NCBI GenBank assembly: GCA_030620095.1
Contig: JAUTXW010004693.1
Coordinates: 496,001-560,000 of the forward strand
Origin: Kuschelorhynchus macadamiae
Lineage: Eukaryota > Arthropoda > Insecta > Coleoptera > Curculionidae
Reading direction: 5' to 3'
DNA: 64,000 bases
How positions within the stretch are numbered: the stretch's first letter is position 1; the number at the start of each line of letters is the position of its first letter. Of the stretch, positions 55,686 to 64,000 are shown piece after piece. Position numbers and translations under genes: made by a program. The notes under the pieces are model-generated. The model was not told the origin of the DNA. It saw nothing but the letters and a program-made list of their open reading frames with translations, and searched no databases.

Positions 55686-57693
55686 TTTGATTGCATTATG
55701 GTTGTGAATTTTTTTAGGTGTGTTTGACTGTGATTTGTTGGTTTTTATTAAGTCTCTAGATGTAATGATAAATGTTTTATACGATATTCTTTACTTAGGA
55801 ATGGATATCTTTGTTCCATTAAAAAAGTTTGCTCCATGGAAATTTCCACGTTGGTATTCTGAATTAAAATCTGCTATTCTGCTTAAGAAACAAGCCCATG
55901 CCAGGTATAAAAAATCCTGCTTACTTTGTGACTATTATGAATTTTCTAGGTTACGATCTCACTGTAAGAATCTAACTCGTATATGCTATAATGATTATTT
56001 TAACTTAACCGAAAGATATTTAAACACTAATTTAAAGCAATTTTGGAACTTCGTTAATTGTAAACGTAAGGAAATCGGCCTTCCTAGGGTGATTTGTTAT
56101 AATGATCCTGAGTGTTCATCGGGAACAGAGTTTGCGACACATATAGTGATAAAAGCTGTGATATATAAATTAATGTGTTATCACTGTGATATTAACATTT
56201 CTGATGTTTATGAGAGATTATAGGTTTGCAAGAGCCCTGGAACTACCGTCCAATAAGCATTATTACTGCTATCCCTAGGTTGTTCGAGAGTACTGTATGT
56301 ATACAGGGTGTTCCAAAAAAAAGGTCAACCGAGGTGGATTTACTGCTTTACTCTGACTTTCTGTTGTGTGCCTTGCAGAACGGTACCCAGGTTCATTCCT
56401 TGTACACTGACTTCTCCAAGGCATTTGATTATTGCCAAACTCAAAAGAATTGCCATATCTGCACCTTTGCTTGACTGGCTGTCCGACTACCTTGCCAATC
56501 GTACACAAATTGTTCGATTAAATAGTTTTAAATCTCGAGAAATTCTACTCCCATCTGGAGTCCCCCAAGGCTTGCACCTTGGTCCACTTTTATTCAACAC
56601 TTTTATAAACGATATTAGAAAATGTTTTCACTTTAGTGAATTCTTGCTTTTTGTTGATGATCTTAAGTTTTTTAGGAAAATTGTTTCTCTGGATGATTGT
56701 CTTCGGCTGCAGTTTGATCTGTCCAGGTTGATGGATTGGTGTCGTTGTAATGGCATGGAGTTGAATGGAGCCAAATGCCATACTATGATCTTTTCTCGAA
56801 GTCGAGATATTATCGATTTTAACTATACACTCGTTGACATCACTCTGGATCATGTGTCTAAAATAATGGACTTGGGGTGAGCTTTGATGGAACACTGAGT
56901 TTCTCACAACATGTGGAAAGGATAGTATCTAAATCTCTGCAGATGTTGGGTTTCATTAAGAGGTGTTCCTCTGACTTGCAGAATGGCTATTGTTTTGTTA
57001 TATTGCACTTTGGTAAGACCCTTGTTAGAGTATGCCTCAGGTGTCTGTAGCCCCAACTATAACATTTATAAAAGCAAGATAGAAAGTGTTCAATATAAGT
57101 TCTTCAGATTCATTGCGTTTAAGATACAAGTGGAACCTGATTATGATTTCTTGGAGTCTTTTCTTAGACTGCCTCCGCTCGATAATAGACGATTGTGTAG
57201 AGATCTTAGGATGCTCTGTAAAATAGTCATAAACTGTGTTAGTTGTCCTGACCTTCTAAAAAAAGTGTATTTTCATGTTCCACCTAGGGTAAGTTGATAA
57301 ACTTGCTGAACAACACAAGGATGCCAGTATATGTATATATTCAACCTACCCCATACGAGCTGGAACGCAGCACCACTAAGTTTAATAGCGAGACCTCTGC
57401 CATTGGTTTCTAATTTGGAAAAAGAATCCTTGGAGATTTTATCGACTGCTTGCTCATATCACAATTTGTACCAGATTAACCAACTGGTCAACTCATATGA
57501 CTCTACACTGGACTTAGTTTTTTCTGGGAATGATGATAATGTTATAGTTGAAGCTGAACAGGTCCTGCTCCCTATGGATGGATACCACCCACCTCTATAT
57601 TTGACGCTGGGAGGGCAGAATGATGATCAGTTACTGTGTGATAATTTTTATAGGGATTTTAAGTGTGTTGATTGGATTATGTTTGTGGTTTTT
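55686..57693 (+). pseudogene. LINE C unit 1 (linker, RT, then endonuclease piece)
   Basis: Linker (FPRWYSELKSAILLKKQAHA, LKQFWNFVNCKRKEIGLPR), then a deletion of the GPDGIPP region. RT motifs are NYRPISIITAIPRLFEST, YTDFSKAFD, SGVPQGLHLGPLLF and a catalytic box LLFVDDLKF, where FADD has become FVDD. It keeps LMDWCRCNG where other units have a TAG. The ~60 bases encoding the GLLGEIV...FRFVSGR region are replaced by tacagggtgttccaaaaaaa. The endonuclease piece is 57331-57696, ending FYRDFKCVDWIMFVVF, with NQLVNSYDSTLDLVFSG longer than in the other units. Confidence 0.85.
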
Positions 57694-59902
57694 TAAGGTG
57701 TGTTTGATTGGGATTTGTTCTTTTTTGATAAGTCTCTAGATGTAAATGTTTTATGTGATATTCTTTACTTAGCAATAGATATCTTTGCTTCAAGGGAATT
57801 TCCACGTTGGTACTCTTATGAATTAAAATCTGCTATTCTACTTAAGAAACAAGCACATGCCAGGTATAAAAAAACCTGCTTACTTTGCGACTATTATGAA
57901 TTTTCTAGGTTACGATCTCACTGTAAGAATCTCACTCGTATATCCTAATGATTATGTTAACTTAACCGAAAAATCTTTAAACATAAATTTAAAGCAATTT
58001 TGGAACTTCGTTAATTGTAAACGTAAGGACATCGCTCTTCCTAGGGCGATGTGTTATAATAATCTTGAGTGTTCATCGAGAACAGAGATTGCAAATTTGT
58101 TTGCTGATTACTTTGCGACAACATATAGTGATAAAAGCTGTGATATATCAATTAATGTGTTAACATACAATAATGTAAATGTTTCAAGCCGTGATATTAG
58201 CATTTCTGATGTTTATGAGAGATTATCCAGGATGAAGGTTTGCAAGGGCTGTGGTCCTGATGGGATTCCCCCCATTTTGTTGAAACAGAATGCATTTATT
58301 CTGGCTAGAACAATGTTTCATATTTTCAGAGAATCACTGTTTACTGAACATTTTCCCAGTTTTTGGAAGACCAGTTTCATTACACCGATCTATAAGGCCG
58401 GAGAAAAAAATAATGTAACGAACTACCGTCCAATAAGCATTATTAGTGCTATCCCTAGGTTGTTCGAGAGTATTGTCTGTAATTACCCTACGGGTGGCTT
58501 GTTGGGGGAGATTGTTGCGCAGCAGTTTCGCTTTGTATCCGGCAGGTCAATTGAGGTGAATTTACTGCTTTACTCTGATTTTCTGTCGAGTGCTTTGGAG
58601 AGCGGTACCCAGGTTTATTCCTGGTACACTGACTTCTCCAAAGCGTTTGATAGAGTTGACCACGGGATACTTATTGCCAAAGTCAGAAGAATTGGCATAT
58701 CTGCATCTTTGCTTGACTGGTTGTCCGACTACCTTGCCAATTGTACAGAGATTGTTCGATTAAATCGAGAAATTGTACTCCCATCTGGAGTCCCCCAGTC
58801 CACTTCTATTCAACGGTTTTATAAACGATATTAGAAAATGTTTTCACTTTAATAAATTCTTGCTTTTTACTGATGATCTTACATTTTTTGGGAAAATTGT
58901 TTCTCTGGGTGATTGTCTTCGGCTGCAGTCTGATCTGTCCAGGTTGATGGATTAGTGTCGTTGTAATGGCATGGAGTTGAATGCCGCAAATTGCCATACT
59001 ATGATCTTTTCTCGAAGTCGTGATATTATCAATTTTTACTATACACTCGATGACATCACTCTGGATCATGTGTCTAAAATGATGGACTTGGGGTGAGCTT
59101 TGATGGAACACTAAGTTTCTCACAACATGTGAAAAGGATAGTATCTAAATCTCTGCAGATGTTGGGTTTCATTAAGAGGTGTTCCTCTGACTTTCAGAAT
59201 GGCTATTGGTTTGTTATATTGCACTTTGGTAAGACTCTTGTTAGAGTATGCGTCATGTGTCTGGAGCCCCACCTGTAACATTTATAAAAGCAACATAGAA
59301 AGAGTTCAACATAAGTTCTTTAGATTCATTACGTTTAAAATACAAGTGGAACCTGATTATGATTCCTAGGAGTCTTTTCTTAGACTGCCTCCGCTCGATA
59401 ATAGACGATTGCGTAGATGTCTTAGGATGCTCTATAAAATAGTCATAAACTGTGTTAGTTGTCCTGACCTTCTAAAAAAAGTGTATTTCCATGTTCCACC
59501 TAGGGTAAGTTGATAAACTTGCTGAACAACACAAGGATGCCAGTATATGTATATATTTAACCTACCCCATACGAGCTGGAACGCAACACCACTAAGTTCT
59601 ATAGCGAGCCCTCTGCCATTGATTACTAATTTGGAAAAAGAATTCTTGGAGATTTTATCGACTGCTTGCTCATATCACAATTTGTACCAGATTAACCAAC
59701 TCAATGACTCTACACTGGACTTAGTTTTTTCTGGGAGTGATGATAATGTTATAGTTGAAGCTGAACAGGTCCTGCTCCCTATGGATGGATACCACCCACC
59801 TCTATGTTTGACGCTGGGAGGGCAGAATGATGATGGGTTACTGTGTGATAATTTTTATAGGGATTTTAAATGTGTTGATTGGATTATGTTTGTGGTTTTT
59901 TA
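57694..59902 (+). pseudogene. LINE C unit 2
   Basis: The RT frame is open for long stretches (57857-58834): VCKGCGPDGIPPILLKQN, NYRPISIISAIPRLFESI, FRFVSGRSIEVNLLLYSDF, WYTDFSKAFDRVDHG. A short deletion at 58797 removes GSHLGP. The catalytic box is LLFTDDLTF (FTDD). LMD is followed by TAG (58954). A shared shift occurs at 59090. A stop is present at 59366 (TAG in gattcctaggag). The endonuclease piece is 59547-59903. A frameshift in cgtatatcctaatg is shared with unit 4. Confidence 0.85.
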
Positions 59903-62134
59903 AGGTGTGTTTGATTGGCATTTGTTGTTTTTTGATAAGTCTCTAGATATAAAAGTTTTATGTGATATTCTTTACTTAGCAATAGATATCTTTGTTCCAT
60001 TAAAAAAGTTTGCTTCAAGGGAATTTCCACGTTGGTACTCTGATGAATTAAAATCTGCTATTCTACTTAAGAAACAAGCCCATGCCAGGTATAAAAAAAA
60101 CCTGCTTACTTTGTGACTATTATGAATTTTCTAGGTTACGATCTCACTGTAAGAATCTAACTCGTATATCCTATAATGATTATGTTAACTTAACCGAAAA
60201 ATCTTTAAACATAAATTTAAAGCAATTTTGGAACTTCGTTAATTGTAAACGTAAGGACATCGCTCTTCCTAGGGTGATGTGTTATAATGATCTTGAGTGT
60301 TCATCGGGAACAGAGATTGCAGATTTGTTTGCTGATTACTTTGCGACAACATATAGTGATAAAAGCTGTGATATATCAATTAATGTGTTAACATACAATA
60401 ATGTAAATGTTTCAAGTGTGATATTAGCATTTCTGATATTTATGAGAGATTATCCAGGATGGAGGTTTGCAAGGGCTGTGGTCCTGATGGGATTCCCCCC
60501 ATTTTGTTGAAACGGAATGCCTTTATTCTGGCTAGACCAATGTTTCATATTTTCATAGAATCACTATTTACCGAACATTTTCCCAGTTTTTGGAAGACCA
60601 GTTTCATTACACCGATCTATAAGGCCGGAGAAAAAAATAATGTAACGAACTACCGTCCAATAAGCATTATTAGTGCTATCCCTAGGTTGTTCGAGAGTAT
60701 TGTCTGTAATTACCCTACGGGTGGCTTGTTGGTGGAGATTGTTGTGCAGCAGTTTCGCTTTGTATCTGGCAGGTCAACTGAGGTGAATTTACTGCTTTAC
60801 TCTGATTTTCTGTCGAGTGCCTTGGAGAGCGGTACCCAGGTTTATTCCTTGTACACTGACTTCTCCAAGGCATTTGATAGAGTTAACCACGGGATACTTA
60901 TTGCCAGAGTCAGAAGAATTGGCATCTTTGCTTGACTGGTTGTCCGACTACCTTGCCAATTGTACAGAGATTGTTCGATTAAATCGAGAAATTGTACTCC
61001 CATCTGGAGTCCCCCAAGGCTCGCACCTTGGTCCACTTCTATTCAACGGTTTTATAAACGATATTAGAAAATGTTTTCACTTCAATAAATTCTTGCTTTT
61101 TACTGATGATCTTACATTTTTTGGGAAAATTGTTTCTCTGGGTGATTGTCTTCGGCTGCAGTCTGATCTGTCCAGGTTGATGGATTAGTTTCGTTGTAAT
61201 GGCATGGAGTTGAATGCCGCAAATTGCCATACTATGATCTTTTCTCGAAGTCGTGATATTATCAATTTTTACTATACACTCGATGACATCACTCTGGATC
61301 ATGTGTCTAAAATGATGGACTTGGGGTGAGCTTTGATGGAACACTGAGTTTCTCACAACATGTGAAAAGGATAGTATCAAATCTCTGCAGATGTTGGGTT
61401 TCATTAAGAGGTGTTCCTCTGACTTTCAGAATGGCTATTGGTTTGTTATATTGCACTTTGGTAAGACTCTTGTTAGAGTATGCGTCATGTGTCTGGAGCC
61501 CCACCTATAACATTTATAAAAGCAACATAGAAAGAGTTCAACATAAGTTCTCTAGATTCATTACGTTTAAGATACAAGTGGAACCTGATTATGATTCCTA
61601 GGAGTCTTTTCTTAGACTGCCTCCGCTCGATAATAGACGATTGCGTAGAGATCTTAGAATGCTCTATAAAATAGTCATAAACTGTGTTAGTTGTTCTGAC
61701 CTTCTAAAAAAAGTGTATTTCCATGTTCCACCTAGGGTAAGTTGATAAACTTGCTGAACAACACAAGGATTCCAGTATATGTATATATTCAACCTACCCC
61801 ATACGAGCTGGAACGCAACACCACTAAGTTCTATAGCGAGCCCTCTGCCATTGGTTACTAATTTGGAAAAAGAATTCTTGGAGATTTTATCGACTGCTTG
61901 CTCATATCACAATTTGTACCAGATTAACCAACTCAATGACTCTACACTGGACTTAGTTTTTTCTGGGAGTGATGATAATGTTATAGTTGAAGCTGAACAG
62001 GTCCTGCTCCCTATGGATGGATACCACCCACCTCTATGTTTGACGCTGGGAGGGCAGAATGATGATGGGTTACTGTGTGATAATTTTTATAGGGATTTTA
62101 AATGTGTTGATTGGATTATGTTTGTGGTTTTTTA
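59903..62134 (+). pseudogene. LINE C unit 3
   Basis: As unit 2, but with cctataatgattatg intact and a one-base insertion in the poly-A at 60096. RSTEVNLLLYSDF and SLYTDFSKAFDRVNHG resemble unit 1. SGVPQGSHLGPLLFNGFIND is complete. The FTDD box is followed by TAG in LMD*. ttcctaggag is shared with unit 2, and the common frameshift is at 61326. The endonuclease piece is 61779-62135. Confidence 0.85.
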
Positions 62135-64000
62135 AGGTGTGTTTGATTGGCATTTGTTGTTTTTTTGATAAGTCTCTAGATATAAATGTTTTATGTGATA
62201 TTCTTTACTTAGCAATAGATATCTTTGTTCCATTAAAAAAGTTTGCCTCAAGGGAATTTCCACTTTGGTACTCTGATGAATTAAAATCTGCTATTCTACT
62301 TAAGAAACAAGCCCATGCCAGGTATAAATAAACCTGCTTACTTTGTGACTATTATGAATTTTCTAGGTTACGATCTCACTGTAAGAATCTAACTCGTATA
62401 TCCTAATGATTATGTTAACTTAACCGAAAAATCTTTAAACATAAATTTAAAGCAATTTTGGAACTCCGTTAATTGTAAACGTAAGGACATCGCTCTTCCT
62501 AGGGTGATGTGTTATAATGATCTTGAGTGTTCATCGGGAACAGAGATTGCAGATTTGTTTGCTGATTACTTTGCGACAACATATAGTGATAAAAGCTGTG
62601 ATATTTCAAGCTGTGATATTAGCATTTCTGATATTTATGAGAGATTATCCAGGATGGAGGTTTGCAAGGGCTGTGGTCCTGATGGGATTCCCCCCATTTT
62701 GTTGAAACAGAATGTCTTTATTCTGGCTAGACCAATGTTTCATATTTTCAGAGAATCACTGTTTACTGAACATTTTCCCAGTTTTTGGAAGACCAGTTTC
62801 ATTACACCGATCTATAAGGCCGAAAATAAAAATAATGTAACGAACTACCGTCCAATAAGCATTATTAGTGCTATCCCTAGGTTGTTCGAGAGTATTGTCT
62901 GTAATTACCCTACGGGTGGCTTGTTGGGGGAGATTGTTGCGCAGCAGTTTCGCTTTGTATCCGGCAGGTCAATTGAGGTGAATTTACTGCTTTACTCTGA
63001 TTTTCTGTCCCAGGTTTATTCCTGGTACACTGACTTCTCCAAAGCGTTTGATAGAGTTAACCACGGGATACTTATTGCCAAAGTCAGAAGAATTGGCATA
63101 TCTGCATCTTTGCTTGACTGGTTGTCCGACTACCTTGCCAATTGTACAGAGATTGTTCGATTAAATCGAGAAATTGTACTCCTATCTGGACTCCCCCAAG
63201 GCTAGCACCTTGGTCCACTTCTATTCAACGTTTTTATAAAAGATATTAGAAAATGTTTTCACTTCAATCAATGAATTCTTGCTTTTTACTGATGATCTTA
63301 CATTTTTTGGGAAAATTGTTTCTCTGGGTGATTGTCTTCGGCCGCGGTCTGATTTGTCCAGGTTGATGGATTAGTGTCGTTGTAATGGCATGGAGTTGCA
63401 ATTTGCCATACTATGATCTTTTCTCGAAGTCGTGATATTACCAATTTTTACTATACACTCGATGACATCACTCTGGATCATGTGTCTAAAATGATGGACT
63501 TGGGGTGAGCTTTGATGGAACACTGAGTTTCTCACAACATGTGAAAAGGATAGTATCTAAATCTCTGCAGATGTTGGGTTTCATTAAGAGGTGTTCCTCT
63601 GAGTTTCAGAATGGCTATTGGTTTGTTATATTGCACTTTGGTAAGACTCTTGTTAGAGTATGCGTCATGTGTCTGGAGTCCCACCTATAACATTTATAAA
63701 AGCAACATGGAAAGTGTTCAACATAAGTTCTTCAGATTCATTGCCTTTAAGAAACAAGTGGAACCTGATTATGATTTCTTGGAGTCTTTTCTTAGATTGC
63801 CTTCGCTCGATAATAGACGATTGCGTACAGATCTTAGGATGCTCTATAAAATAGTCAAGAACTGTGTTAATTGTCCTGACCTTCTAAAAAAAGTGTATTT
63901 CCATGTTCCACCTAGGGTAACTAGATCGTCTATTTCATGTGCCGTTCTACCGTACAAACTAACAACTCTGCAGAATCTCTGATATCGTGATATCTCTGGC
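62135..64000 (+). pseudogene. LINE C unit 4, RT reading past the array junction
   Basis: Stops and shifts occur at TATAAATAA (62326-62330) and cgtatatcctaatg. The RT stretch 62504-63205 is open through CGPDGIPPILLKQN, RPISIISAIPRLFES, FVSGRSIEVNLLLYSDF and WYTDFSKAFDRVNHG, with deletions near 62600 and 63008. PQG is followed by TAG (63202). FTDD and TAG in LMD are as in units 2 and 3, and the common shift is near 63505. The C-terminus 63611-63982 continues beyond HVPPRV into TRSSISCAVLPYKL and stops at 63980. This is the only unit showing the original 3' continuation. Confidence 0.85.

Larger units (their letters stand above)
55686..64000 (+). repeat. Tandem array of at least four LINE C units (~2.0-2.2 kb each)
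   Basis: The unit start aggtgtgtttga occurs at about 55718, 57694, 59903 and 62135, giving periods of ~1975, ~2210 and ~2230. The junction taagttgataaacttgctga recurs at 57291, 59507 and 61739. It joins the RT C-terminus directly to the endonuclease start (FNLPHTSWNA). In unit 4 the RT instead continues as VTRSSISCAVLPYKLTTLQN, the presumed original sequence. All units share a frameshift (ATGGACTTGGGGTGAGC, one G short), so a mutated LINE fragment was amplified as DNA. The array runs off the window end. Confidence 0.9.

Noticed and set aside
56275..56907. Minus-strand frames of 77-105 codons opposite the LINE C units
   Set aside because: They recur in every unit only because the sense strand is repeated; antisense shadows of the RT.

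Overview
The window is AT-rich, intron-bearing animal DNA, almost certainly from an insect. Nearly all of it is layered, mostly broken transposable elements. The evidence is short spliceosomal introns, DD41D-type mariner transposases, Penelope-like elements with GIY-YIG endonucleases, jockey-type LINEs, hAT elements with the TTF zinc finger/DUF4371 architecture, and one pogo-type element. A beetle-like genome is possible, but the sequence does not settle it. Only two segments look like host genes: the last exon of a class A GPCR (10018-10219) and a small three-exon THAP-domain gene (34738-37700).

Layout. 1-4331: hAT copy 1, split by mariner-type element E1 (872-3309). 4432-8440: LINE A on the minus strand, split by a non-autonomous hAT (hAT5, 5671-8097). 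8525-9820: two Penelope-like fragments fused head to head, each with a hammerhead-ribozyme-like core. 10018-10219: GPCR exon. 10502-13387: an apparently intact pogo element with a 644-codon transposase. 14195-17893: mariner E3, containing a hAT remnant and a nearly intact mariner E4 (16252-17764). 18684-23682: mariner E2, opened by a 2.3 kb insertion. 23690-24790: a deleted mariner. 25658-29443: hAT3. 29450-33500: largely unassigned, with a 261 bp AT run and a mariner remnant. 33594-34690: Penelope-like element B. 34738-37700: THAP gene with LINE B in its intron. 38-40.8 kb: LINE scraps and a palindromic MITE.

40815-49915 is the deepest nest. Mariner E6 contains hAT4, which contains a 3.0 kb non-coding insertion and mariner E5. 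51007-55060: Gypsy-type gag pseudogene split by hAT2. 55686-64000: tandem array of at least four ~2.0-2.2 kb units of a dead LINE.

Target-site duplications anchor most calls. TA flanks are seen for E1-E6 and pogo. Perfect 8 bp duplications are seen for hAT2, hAT3 and hAT5. A four-base repeat flanks the 3.0 kb insertion. The recurrent unusual themes are mariner arms that carry a second, inverted copy of their own terminus, hammerhead-like motifs at every Penelope-like locus, and amplification of an already mutated LINE as tandem DNA. All identifications rest on reading motifs by eye; no database or alignment was run.
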